64,000 nucleotides of DNA from the NCBI RefSeq assembly GCF_036373705.1, contig NC_089854.1:22073839-22137838 (forward strand), written 5' to 3'. This DNA comes from Amia ocellicauda (Eukaryota > Chordata > Actinopteri > Amiiformes > Amiidae). The notes beneath the pieces are model-generated. The model saw only the letters and a list, made by a program, of their open reading frames with translations, was not told the DNA's origin and did not search any database. The translations under genes and the position numbers were made by a program. Of this stretch, positions 48,346 to 60,100 are shown piece by piece. Numbering within the stretch: the stretch's first letter is position 1; each line of letters begins with the position of its first letter.

Positions 48346-50139
48346 AACATCTCCAATAGTTTCTATTTGTTAACTACTGCAATCAGTTGTAGAAGGAAAA
48401 TCCCCCCCAAGGCCAATAAAGGTAGTTTATATAACACCATTAATACCAAGTTAATTAGTTACAGGCATGCCCAAACACATCCTTCAGCTACGAAAGTAAC
48501 AAATTCAGGTAAAGGACTTTAGACTTTAAAATCCAAGACTACTATATATTTCACATCAAGTGACACAACAGGAAGGAGTGGCTTCATATAAATAATAAGA
48601 GATAAGGAATCAGCTGAGTGTTTACTAAATCACCAGGAAGCAACTTATTACCGCAGGCCTTACTAAGTACTACTCCTGCAAACACCTAGGTTTCTGAGTC
48701 TAGGTATTTATACATATATACAGAGAGAGAGACAGAGAGAGACTTCTTTGAAACGGATGCTTTATAGTTACAATAATCAGGAGCATTAAGAAAAGCGTAA
48801 AAGCGTGGTTTGTTTTTTTCTTTACCAAACATGAGATTCAATTCTTGTTCTCCTTCTTTGAGGTCATCCGAGTTGAAAACAGAGCAACTGTACTGCTTGG
48901 TTGTAGACGAGGCTGTCACAGTGAATGTGCTGGTCAAGTTGTACCGTCTGTCCTTGGTTTGCACGGATTGGGTCTCTGAGCTCCGGGTCCAGTCCGTGTT
49001 ATACTCGTCATACCACTGGATGCGTCCCTCTGGGTAGCCCCCCGACACGTTACAGAACATCGTCACCGTCATGTCGTCTCTGATGTTCTTTGCTGGCATT
49101 GAGCTCATGACGGGGTTTGTGTACGGAGCTGTGATAGAAAAGGAAAGTAATTAAATCAGATATCAGGAATCAGAAATCAGTGGATTAAAGAGACTGCATT
49201 CCCTGTTGTGACACTAGCAGTAATTCCACTGGATTGGGCTGGCGTCCTGATTATATCTGTAAGACACTGTGTGGCCAGTAAGGAAGGTGTGAATCACGCC
49301 CTTCCTTGCTAACTACTGTGATTATTATTTGTTCTTCAGACAGGAAACAGTAAACAGGATTGTTAATGTTATTCAGGGACTGTATTTGACATGTGTTTGT
49401 TTATCTCCTCCTCCTTCCTCCAATCTGGTACTAATAGTTGCTGTTTTTCACTGGCTGCCACTCTCGCTTACCTGAGACTGATAGGATTGTTTCCGCAATG
49501 GCATGGCCACGGTCAGTCACTGCAAGGCATGTGTATTTCCCTTCGTCTGTTATCTTGGTGTTTTTCACCAACAACGAGACGTCCGTGCAGTTCCCCGGTT
49601 GTAAACGTTCAAATCGGGGATCATTGCCTGGATCTGCCATTCCTGAGAAAAACTTAAACAGTGCATCTTCTGTGTTCTCCTTCTTCCACAGCAGCTTTAT
49701 GATTGTAAATTCATTATAGGGGGACTTCAAAAAGCACTCCAGTTTTGTATCTTGGCCAAACACAGATTTGTGTTGACCCTTGCACTCCATTTTCAACAGA
49801 TCTGCAAAGAAATCGGAGAAGACAGCAGTCAACGGCTGCAAAGGTATTTCAGAAATGTAAATATGACTGATCTAGACGTTGCAGTACCATTCAGTTATTC
49901 AGGTAAACAGTAAAAAATAAAAGGAATATCTTGTGGGTGAGTGAGCGTTTGCGGCAGGAGTGAACAAGGTGAATTTTAGTGCTGTTTAAAGTTAATCAGA
50001 TTGGAGCAACCTGGTAACTACACACAACAACAACAATAACAACAACAAGAATAATTATAATCTACTTACGGTCAGTAGAGAACGATAATCTGATGACAGC
50101 AATAAAAGTCACACAGAATTGCCAGGCAGCTGGAGCCAT
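47099..50139 (-). CDS. B7-family immunoglobulin receptor/ligand, complete five-exon gene
   Basis: The exons are 50070-50139 (signal, MAPAAWQFCVTFIAVIRLSFS), 49472-49801 (IgV), 48826-49128 (IgC), 48161-48280 (membrane) and 47099-47157 (tail and TAA). All introns are phase 1 and the total is 882 nt, 293 residues, close to ICOSLG (302). The V domain has LEC, a core Trp in LLWKK, and DEGKYTC. The C domain has MFCNVSGGYPEGRIQWYD, the B7/butyrophilin-type C..GGYP..W pattern, and YSCSV. Sequons are NCT, NVS, NLT and NTT. The membrane segment is AVAAVFVVVGALASGILVLAL, followed by RRRRLR and a short acidic tail (VETEEPLEVETK) with no tyrosine motif. B7 proteins are cell-surface ligands of the CD28 group and related receptors. 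Which B7 member this is cannot be settled by eye. An upstream noncoding exon is possible (acceptor-like CTTTTCATCAG just before the start codon). Confidence 0.85.
48161..48280 (-). CDS. B7-family gene exon 4: membrane segment
   Basis: Acceptor CCTTGCAG, donor GTGAGC. A short acidic stalk (PDKQEGDSNTT) is followed by about 21 hydrophobic residues and the RRRRLR stop-transfer cluster. Confidence 0.85.
48309..48341. repeat. (CA)n microsatellite in B7-family intron 3
   Basis: Perfect CA tract 29 bp upstream of the membrane exon on the gene's strand. It sits where the polypyrimidine and branch region of the intron would be, so length change could affect splicing. Confidence 0.9.
48826..49128 (-). 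CDS. B7-family gene exon 3: IgC-type domain
   Basis: 101 codons. It opens APYTNPVMSSMPAKN, contains MFCNVSGGYPEGRIQWYD and TKQYSCSVFNSDDL, and ends LNLMF. Both disulfide cysteines and the core Trp are present. Confidence 0.88.
49472..49801 (-). CDS. B7-family gene exon 2: IgV-type domain
   Basis: 110 codons. Cysteines are in KLECF and GKYTC, and Trp is in LLWKK. An extra Cys (MECKG) near the N-terminus and another in GNCTD could form a second disulfide; the latter is also an N-glycosylation sequon. Confidence 0.88.
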
Positions 50140-53100
50140 ATTTCAGTGTTCACGGTTTCAACATAAACCTGATGAAAAGTAAGTAATTAATATGTTTAAA
50201 AAAAAATGAAATGGTGATATTCACACAACATGAGCAATGCAGTCAATTTCTTAGTTGCTTTCTTTGTGGCTAACTGTATCTTTTCTTGGACACTGCAGTG
50301 GGGCCGTGGCAGATTGTCATTTTACCATCTGGGTTCAAAATAAGACCCAGATTAAGTTTTGAATACACAGCCAAGTGAGATTTTCTTATTTTTCTTTTGC
50401 TCTAGGGAGAATCGAATCAAGAATGTGCATGCGGGAATGGTCCACAGGAAGTAATTTGTTTAGTTCAGCAACAATACAACAACAATAAATACTGGCTATA
50501 CTAGTTGGCAAAGCTCATACTTATTTAAATATATATCTATTCCTATTCCCAAGGATGCGGATCCAGAGTCCCAGAGTTACATTAGACAGGAAAATCTGCA
50601 AGCAGCTAAAAATGCTCATTTTGAACACGTTAACATATTGTATGGTTTGTTTATTTTGTAAAAGACTTTTGATGATTTCAGTCTGGTCTTGATATTTTGA
50701 TTGGAATTATTATAACTATATATAATTAAGTTAAGTTTTATCAGCAGATTCAGTTAAAGAAAATAATCCTTTTTCGGTAACTGAATTTCAGAAAGGTAAG
50801 AGTACATATTACATTACAATCCCACTTTGACACTCATATCTATCATAGTTACCATCATCCAGCTCATACAACAGCAAAAAGAAACTGAGTTAAGCAGTGA
50901 GTTATCCATTAACCTATCACAGTTGTGTTTCATATTTAAGAATACCTTTCCTGGGAAGCAATAGGAGCATCAAACACTTCATAACCTTAAAAAACTCAAA
51001 TAAACCAATCACTTTTTATATCCAGATGCTTGTTAATCACAAATTCCATATAGATCAGACTGAGTTTGGGAATTTGACTAATCCTATGCAAGAGCTTGCC
51101 CAAAAATGGGTCACTAAGCGCCACACGTTGACTGTGTCTTACCCTCACTGGCCAAGTTCAATTTTTTCTTCTTCAACAAGACATTTGAGGTCAGATTCCG
51201 ATTCAATCCTCCAAATATGACGGAACTAACTTCTGTGGATGGCTTTTCAGCTCAGTATCTTGCAACATCGCCAAAGTACTCAGTTTACTCGGATTGAAGG
51301 TGTCCGCGGGAAACCTCTGTCAACCAATCAACCAATCGCACACACATGCCAACAATGCACAGTAGACCTGCCCCTTCTGAGAAGTTGTCACTGTGGTGAT
51401 TAAAACTCTTGGGTAACCTGGATCTCATACGATATTTAGTTACTCTCAGCCTGCGTCCAGCAGAAATAGAGGGGCCAGGCCCTTCTGTCTCAACATCCTG
51501 AAACAAGCCTCAATGCCGCACTGTGGATGTCAGCAATGAAGGATGCCAGTATTCATGTGGTTAGTGCCACCCTTTACACTCTGCCATCTCTGAACTGATA
51601 AGAGAATACCAGAAAATAGTAGCAGAACCAAGAACAGTTGAGGCTCACGGCAGCCTGTAAAATTATTGCTTATTCTCTTTGATTGGTGGATTATCCCCAG
51701 TGTATTCCTGGAACAGTACTGGAATAAAACTGCGTCATGAACACAGCTGTTTGTGATGTATTAGTCTTCACGGATCCAGCTTTCTGCAGACATATCCCCA
51801 TGGGGACTGTCGGGAAATAAGAAAACTGAGAGAGCCAAACTCCGATTATCAGCATGGGAGAGTCATGACATTATTAAATGATCCTCTCTCATGGCTATTG
51901 TCTAGCAAGTTCTATATCTCTCTGCTCAAACCGGTATTTCAGGCTGAAATACTTTTTAAATGGTGTTGTTTTTCTAAACAATTTCCTCCATCCGAATAAG
52001 GAAGTAAATAAGTTTGGTGTGGAAGTTTCAGTTTATTGTACTTTCCCCATTTTAAGACACTGTGCTTCCTTCTCACATTTGCATGAGTCCTAATCCAGGG
52101 GTTCTCACTATAAATGTATTTGTGGCATCAGAGTACGGCCACCAAATTTCTCCCCCCGAAAAACCAATGCACATATAACAGATTCTAATCATTGTACCAC
52201 TGTTTTTGTCTTCTTGGAAAAAAAAAATGTAAATCCAAAAGTCTTATGCCGTACTTTACTGAAATTTCTAATTTCAACAATAGTACGGTAAATGTTTTGC
52301 ATAACAGATTATATTTCATTTCTGCAACATCTTATTTCAAGTTAACTGCATGGCGCCTGACATATTCCACATCACAGCACCCCCTACCTCTCTAATGAAG
52401 TATGCAGCGACTGATACGACTCATTTCCCCTTTTAGTGGAATCTTTTGTATTTTAAGAAGGAAATAAAATTATAAGGAAACAAACTGTTCTTTGTTCAGC
52501 TTTTCACTTGAATTTCAAGAAGTTGAATTCCTCTAAAGCTCTTTCCTAATTTATTTACTGAGACCATGGTGTCAATTTCTCCTGCGCACTCTTTAATGAA
52601 GTTTCCCAAACAGCTGGTCTCCTTATGCTTTGGCTTCTCCTCTCGCACTGCATAGCTCTGGATCTGAACTGGGGGACAGAGCTAAAGGTAATGTGTTCTA
52701 GGAATTACATAACTTCACACACAATTCCTTGGTCCTCTCCATTTGTGTTCTCTCACTGGACATTCAGAGACCATCTTCACATTCAGATATCCTAATACAC
52801 ATATCACCTTACTCAAAGATTGAGATTTTAGCTCTCCTTTCTTGTGTTTGAATAGAGTTCGGACTTGATAGGTGTCACAGTCTACTGCTATGAAGTTCAG
52901 CTTAGTGTTAATTTTTTGACCGCACACGAGTTCAAAGGGAGATGTGTGTGGTACAGCCCCGTACTAAAGTATATATGTAAGCGCAGCTCATTTACAGTAT
53001 CTGTATTGTCTTTTCTCTTTCAATATGAAGGATGCTTTCATAGAGCATTCAACTGTATCTTCTGCAGCAGTCTTGGCCTGTAGATAATATATGCACAACC

Positions 53101-54996
53101 AGCAGTAATATTTATAGCATTCCACTAGTGGTACTGTAATGTGGTGATAATCCCCTGGCTCCCCAACTGCAAGGTCCCACTCCACAACGAGAGGAAGTTC
53201 ATGTCAGGGTCACTCTGGCAGCTGAATGGGTAAAAAGCAGGCCAGAGGAGCTGTGCCTTAGGTGTGAGGTTTGTTGCTTTGATTTATTTGACTGTTTCAC
53301 CTAGACAGATAGACAAAGACATGTACTGTTCTTTTAAATAACCAATTCTATTTGGTAGACCATATCCTCTGCTTTCTAAAAGATAATTGCAGGCTTCAAT
53401 GGCAACTTTTCCCTTCGTATCCAGATTGTGGCATGTGTAGCATGCTGATCTCACTGCATTTCGCCCTCTCCCGTGCCCATATTTGATAATGAGACATTTC
53501 TTTTCATATTTCCTGGTCCGAAATGGGTGTCCTCTCACTGACTAACTAATTAATTAGCCATGTATACAATGGTCCTGGAAAGTCCAGCAGTGTGTGTAAA
53601 CTGAAAGTAAAGTCTCTTCAACTTTTCTTTTTTTAATGTTCAGTTTTGCATGCTGTTTTCTTTTATTTTCAACCACACAAACAAGCCTTACATTTGTCTG
53701 ACAAACACATCTTAACCCCAATAAGGAACCAATTACTTTCATATTTCACCATTGGCCATTGTGTAAGCACCCTTCAAATATGCTTGTATCAGCTGCCTAC
53801 ATATCACACCTGACTGGCTTACACCAACACAGCCCCCATATAGTTTATAACAATCTTGATCTTGAGGAAACGCAGGGGGAGGAAATATATGACCAGTGCA
53901 AACATTCTGACCTAGGTTTCAAGCATCCCACAAAAATTCCCTACATAGTAAGACGATGATTCTTGCCTTTCTCAAAAATATCGACCTAGGTCATATCAGT
54001 TCCCTTCCCAAAAATATAAGGGATATTTTGTTCAGACGCCTTAGTGATTCTATTGCTATTGTTATCTTTCTAATGCTATTCAAATTACTAATTTCCTTTT
54101 GAGAGCTTTATGTAGCCTCTACTAACACTAGTTATTAGTTATTATTATTATTAAACTTAACCTCAAAATGTTAAGGCAATCTCTATTTTGTACCTCCCAA
54201 ACCAGTAACCTAAACAAAGGCTCAGGTTAAATGTTAACATTGATAAATGCAGTCATACACTCTGGAATTACAAGACACTATGTAGCTAAACAAATGTATA
54301 TTTTAATGACTAATATAGATAGACTGATATTACTTGTCTATCTTCTCTCTGGTCTTTTGTGAACAAATATACTTCCATGGTGCCACAGATATCGATTAAA
54401 ATGTGTCGTCGATGTAGATCCTCATCAAACCACCGATTAGTTGCCACCCGAAGGAGCTGTGCAGTCTGAGGGACCTTGTGGATCTACTGAGGACATGAAA
54501 CACAAGTGACAACCTACCAGCGAAGTGTTGACGCCGCCGATCTGCTCTACCCGTCTCACGTCTATATTACTATAGGCTGTAAACATGTCCTTACCCGAGT
54601 CCAGCTGACAGCAGTTTATAATTGAACTTTATGTTTTTTTCCAGAATGCTATCCGTGCACATCCCGAGAGAACCAAAACAAGAAGTGAACGTTACAAATA
54701 CTTTCACTTTCGATCTGAAGGGGAATTCTGAAGCCGCCTACTAGATTAACAACATGAACACTTCAGCACCAGCAGTTTATTATATTCAAGGACTGGTGCA
54801 CCGATGTGTGTATGTATATTATATACCCTATATATATTCACCCCCTTTGGATTTTTAACCTGCTGTTGTTTTGCAACCTGAAAGTTTGGTTGCATTTAAT
54901 TAGTTAATGACCTTCAGTAACCCAGAGCGAGCTGCGCAGGGGGTCTCTGACGTCACACGCATCTCCTCCGCACAACCCCTGCCTCAGTCTTTTACA

Positions 54997-55134
54997 GGGG
55001 GTGATCAGTGCCAAAATTAAGATGAACATGATTATGAAGATGAACATGAAGAGGATTATGAACGTGAACATGAAGATGATAACATCTTCATGTTCATAAT
55101 CACGTGCATCTTAATTTTGGCATTAATCACCCTC
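54997..55134. repeat. 137-bp imperfect palindrome with internal GAACATGA/GAAGATGA units
   Basis: The left arm is GGGTGATCAGTGCCAAAATTAAGATG and the right arm is its near-complement, CATCTTAATTTTGGCATTAATCACCC. Between them are repeats of ATGAACATGAAGATGA type, themselves matched in opposite orientation. The whole could fold into one long hairpin. Confidence 0.75.
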
Positions 55135-55379
55135 CACAGTCTTCAGTCGCTGTGAGATCTAACGTGGCGCTTTTCAAATTTGTATTATTCATTTGGAATC
55201 GCCGAGCACTTAGATTACATCTTAATTATGCATCACATATTTATATTAGGTGTGCTGAAGTAATTGATGTCCTTATTTCATAAAGTCCACGGCTGCATTG
55301 TGTGTATTAATGATACGTGCAGTTTCGCCTCCGCTGACAGGGGGGCAGCAGTAGTTTTAGCGGCAATTTGCATTAAATG

Positions 55380-55920
55380 AACACGTCCCTCTGTACGTGA
55401 ACGCGGCCAACCCACCCTCCCAGCCGGCCTGTTTGCTGGGTGATGCTGGGTGATGCTGGCGGCTCAGCGGTGTGCGGTGACGCCACATCCGGGAATAGAC
55501 CAACGCGCGTTCCACTTCCGGGACGCGAAACAGCGAGACGGCTTGTTTCAAAATAAGAGTCCCGTCGTTCGCGCCTATGGGGTGTATACGTGTGTAATCC
55601 CCCTAAAAAAACTAAGGCCTGTGCTCCCTGCGCAGGTGGGTGAAATGTCCAGACCGCGGCTGAGTGGAGTAAGGCCTCGGATGTGCCGGGTGTGCTCATG
55701 TGCGCAGTAGGCCGGGCAGGCGCTTCAGCTGGTGCGCATCTCCTGCTGCGCCGACCCGAGCACTGAAGCCGGGATCCGGAGTGCGCTCCCCTGGTGCGCG
55801 TTACTGAAGGTGCTCCTAGTGGCTGTGGATGGGATTGAAGGCAGTGTGAGCCCCCAGCACTGCAGGCTCTGTGCTCCCCCTGCTGAGGGTGCAGGACATG
55901 CCATTTCACTGGTTTAATTT
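55380..55920. promoter_or_regulatory. Orphan CpG-rich region
   Basis: CpG dinucleotides are frequent here (for example AACGCGGCCAACC, CCAACGCGCGTTCC, CCGCGGCTGAG) against a CpG-poor background. No exon is recognised on either strand. It resembles a CpG island without an assigned gene. Confidence 0.4.
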
Positions 55921-56905
55921 CCACCTCAGATTGAAACCCAGAGCACCTGTTATTGTCAGTCAAGGTGTAGTCAATTTAAAAAAGAAAATAAAGAAAAATC
56001 CCCATTTGAGTTCAATAAAACTTGGCAATTAATTGTTTGATAATCTACAGGCTGGCTTTAAAAGGTTTCTGGGGTCAAGACATCCCAATCATTGCATACA
56101 AAGAAAGAAAAATTGGGATACTGCATTTCAGTTCCAAAAAGAGACTATTCATTGCACACCAGTTACATCAGTGGGTTATAGGGATGTGCATTTTTGGGTG
56201 ATTGTGTGAATGTTTAAACTAATCAAAAATGTTTAAATTAAAATCATATTTTATGAGGGAAGAGAAGGCAAATCAATCTGCAGTAATTGAACTCGAGTGA
56301 CTTGCCATCAGGCCTACTATACAGTAATGCCAGTGCAAATATTTGCATTTGCACAACTCAATGAAACTAAACTTACATTCTCAGTTGTCATTAGACAATG
56401 TAATGAGGGGCTCCTGTATGAAAATATGCATTTTATTTTAAATTCACAATAAGGAAAAATCAACCATTTTAAAAAAGTACCTTGTAAAACAGTGCCACCC
56501 TATGGATGATTCTTTAAAACTGTACTGGATTTACCTAGCCAATTAAAATTCCTAATACGGGGGTGGGGTTGGAAGCAGGAGGAAAACAATTTTTTAGAAA
56601 GGTAAAAAACTGTTGCAGTGCATCTACAATTCAAATATGTCACCACCTTTCAGAAGCAGTGGATTTGCTTAATTGCTTACAAAACCTAGTATCGCAAAAC
56701 TGGAAATTTGCAGAATGCACCAGTGTGGAAAGTGCATCGGAAAATTAATTGTTGGCACAAAAACCCTGCAATGCAATCCTAAATTTATAGTTGCGTCAAA
56801 GCAAATTGAGCCTCTACTACAAAAGGCTAACCACCTCCAGGACCCAGACCACAAATAATTCAATTCAGGCAAGAAAAACACCACAGTGGCAACTTCATAT
56901 CAATC

Positions 56906-56911
56906 TTTATT
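56906..56911 (-). terminator. JPT1: JPT1 polyadenylation signal
   Basis: AATAAA on the minus strand, about 272 bp past the JPT1 stop codon. Confidence 0.6.
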
Positions 56912-57063
56912 GTATTTAGAAACTCACGCATCAAATCCTTTACCATTTACATCAGGGAGAATGAGAGCAGTTAAACCTCATGCCTTTTCCAGCAGGCCTG
57001 ATGCACTACAGGATGGGCTGAAATGAAAAGATACATAAAGTGCTTCGGTTGATGCTTTCGAAA

Positions 57064-57087
57064 AAGAAAAAAAAAAAAAAAAAAAAA
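57064..57087. repeat. Poly-A run in the JPT1 3' UTR
   Basis: Interrupted A tract of about 24 bp on the plus strand, hence poly-U in the JPT1 mRNA. Confidence 0.85.
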
Positions 57088-57182
57088 GTCAAAAACAATG
57101 AGAAACTGGACTGAAGTTCCATGGCTCACACAGATAAGGGGGGATAAAAAAATAAGCATGAAAGAGTTCAAAGAAAGCAAGC

Positions 57183-60100
57183 TCAGCCCAGGATGAGACT
57201 GGACTTTCCCCCAGGGGGGTTTCTCCGCCCGCCTGGCGCGGCAGCAGGTACTGTGGGTGCCGAGGGCTGTGGCGCCTCCTCCTTCTGTTCCGGGATGATT
57301 TCGACCTCCTCCGAATTTTCTATGAAAATAAAGACCGTTGTGGATCTCCATTCATAATGACAGACAACAGCAGCTCATTTACAGTCAGACACTGAATTGG
57401 GGACCGTGTGCAGGTTTGTTACAACCAGACTAACATCCACTTGTTGTTCCCCAAAATGGTCTTCAGCTTTAGGAAACTTTACTTTAGGATGTTGGTGGGC
57501 CACATCTCGGAGATGCCGACACTGTACGTGAAAGCGAGGGGGAGTTAAGCAGCTTGTAATTAACCAAGTCCAAACTCCAGCTTGTGCACTTACCCTCAGA
57601 GGAGGTGAAGTGCCTTATGGTTAAGACTCACACTGCTGAGTACAAGATGATTTCCTTTTTAAACCACAGCCGAGCAGCACATTTCATTTGTGCATGTACG
57701 TTTTTACAGCTTAATGATTAGTCAAGCATGAGGTTTCCCCCCCAAAAAAAAAAAAAAAAAATCTAAATGTCGAACGTTTAAATGGGAAAAATCTTGACAT
57801 GACTCCATTTCCAAGAACCCAATTTGTGGTAGCCCATGTCTCATGCACATCAGCTTGATTTATCTCCTGTGCATGTATACATTACAAGCTTGTAAAAGAC
57901 TATGGGAGTGAAAAAGCAAGTTTTTAAACTGCGGACCACCTACCACCAGAATATTTAAGGAGAATATAAAGACCACTGAAGGGATGACTAGCTTAATATA
58001 TAAATAACAGGATAAAGGTTTTTTTTAAATAGCTTGTCAAAACTGAAAATGGAAGCAAATGCTCCACGTTGAAACACACCCCAGTCTGTTTGCTCATATG
58101 GCATTAAAATAAATACTAAAGGCTATAGTTTGATAGCAATCAAGGTTTAAACCTCAAATCTGTATGAGGAGTAATAAGCCAGTAGCAAGAGCCAGCCATT
58201 CCCCATTACTGAAACTGTTGAACTGTAGCTACACCCTCCCCACCCCCTATGAAACAGTGATTGAGATCTTAACACAATGCTCTTTTGACATGAAAATAAA
58301 AGGAATATATATAAAAGATCAAACAGCTGATTTACAAGATTAATTTAAGGATGTTTATTAATCCTGAAGGGGAATGTTCGACTTCCCCATTATCAATACT
58401 TGACAAGAACCTGTAACAATGGCATTGCAACATTAGATGCACCTGACTGACTTTTATCCCTGTGTATTGTATGGATTAAGGACAATCGCATAAGAAAAGG
58501 ATGAGAATGTGTAGACAATGTGAAGCCACCTGGAGCTGCAGAATAAATGCGTTTTCACTGCTGATGTATTTGGAAACCCTAAAGTGCAACGAAACCTATA
58601 ATGTATTTTAGGTTACACTGGATTATATAGAGCTATTGTGCAGGAATTTTAAAATTGATACAAATGCACCCAATCCTCCAATTAAAGGTTTAATAAAAAT
58701 GGTAAAGTAATCCAGGCAATTAACAATCGAATCACAAATTAGTTTAAAACTAGCAACAAAAAAGCTATATAGATATACATCTTCCACCTCCTTAAACCTA
58801 AGAGGCCAACGACTCCAGGAATTAATGCATGTGGTTTGGACCTTTTCAATCTATATTGTATATTCATTAATCCAGTGCTATACACATTTAAAATACTTGT
58901 CAAACCACACAATTGCATGCTATGTATGAGTATACATATAAAAATGAGTAACTTACCAATAATTGCCCTTTCCATTTCACCATCCTGCAAACAAATGGAC
59001 AAGCATTAAGACTAAACTCTTAAAAAGCTTCAGAGTTTTGACAACTGCAAATCAAATTCTAGTAACCGTTCATAGTGTCCAGTATTTGTTCACCAGATGT
59101 TCAAAGGGTTTTAGAGTAAAATATAGTTTTGGAGTAATTGAGACCGAATGACAGATTAAATTGTTGCATTAGACTGTGTACCATATAATCCAGTGAGATA
59201 CTCACTCCGGTTTTTGCTTCCTCGGAGACGCTGTTGGACTGCACAGCAGGCTGGGTGTGACATCGTCTGAGGGGAGCGGAGGGCTCGCCACTAAAGATAC
59301 CAGAGGGCTTTCCACCTGCAAACAAGGACAAATGTGCGTTTACGCCAAGTGTAGTAAGTAGTTTTGGGTTCCGACTTCAAGTGTCAAGTGAATTACAAAT
59401 AAGGGAATCTGTTTTAATAGATCAAAAGCCTCAGAAAGCAGAAGTTAATTTAAGGATTATAAATGCATAAAGATTGGAAAATCTAGGTACACTATTCAAA
59501 CGTCATACAGGAAGTGAGGAAACCATTTGCATTGTTCTGAATTCTGGCAAATGGCTTTTGGCCTCCATTAACACCCAAGACAAAAAAAAGAGGGGGGGGG
59601 GTTATAACTACACAAGCCTTTCAATACAACTTGCTGTTTGACAAGTTCATTGTAATGTAATAGAAAAAACAAAAAACAAGAGCAGGCTTAGAGATTGATT
59701 CCAAGCAAGCACAAGAATGCTTTAGTGAATGGCTACTGAAACTTCAAACTATCTGAATGAACTTATTACGCAACAAGTGACTGTCCACAGATTTAAAGAC
59801 TGTTCTAAAGCAGGGTCTCAAGGGGTGTAAAATGCTCAGATATTTTGAACCCCCAAAAATGCATTTATCAATGTAAATCAATGTAGAGGCTCTGTAAAGC
59901 AACAGGAATTGCTAAAATCTATTGTACATTTATACAATACCTTTAAAGCAAAACTGACATTTTCTAATAAAATTCTATATAGATTAAAAATGATCTAAAT
60001 AGATCTGAAATCTGGGGAAAATGTCACCCCTCGTCAATTTCCCCTCACTTTACAAGTAACAATTTGCATCTTACTGAGGCCATATCTTCAGAAGTTGAAC

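Larger units (their letters stand above)
50140..56880. other. Intergenic interval between the B7-family gene and JPT1
   Basis: No gene is recognised. It holds moderately long minus-strand frames at 52.5-53.5 kb that I cannot name, a perfect-looking palindrome at 55.0-55.1 kb and a CpG-rich patch at 55.38-55.92 kb. Confidence 0.55.

Noticed and set aside
55373-55963. 196-codon minus-strand open frame
   Set aside because: It lies in CpG-rich DNA, is rich in Pro, Ala, Arg, His and Ser, with no domain, and overlaps other frames. Kept only as a CpG-rich region.
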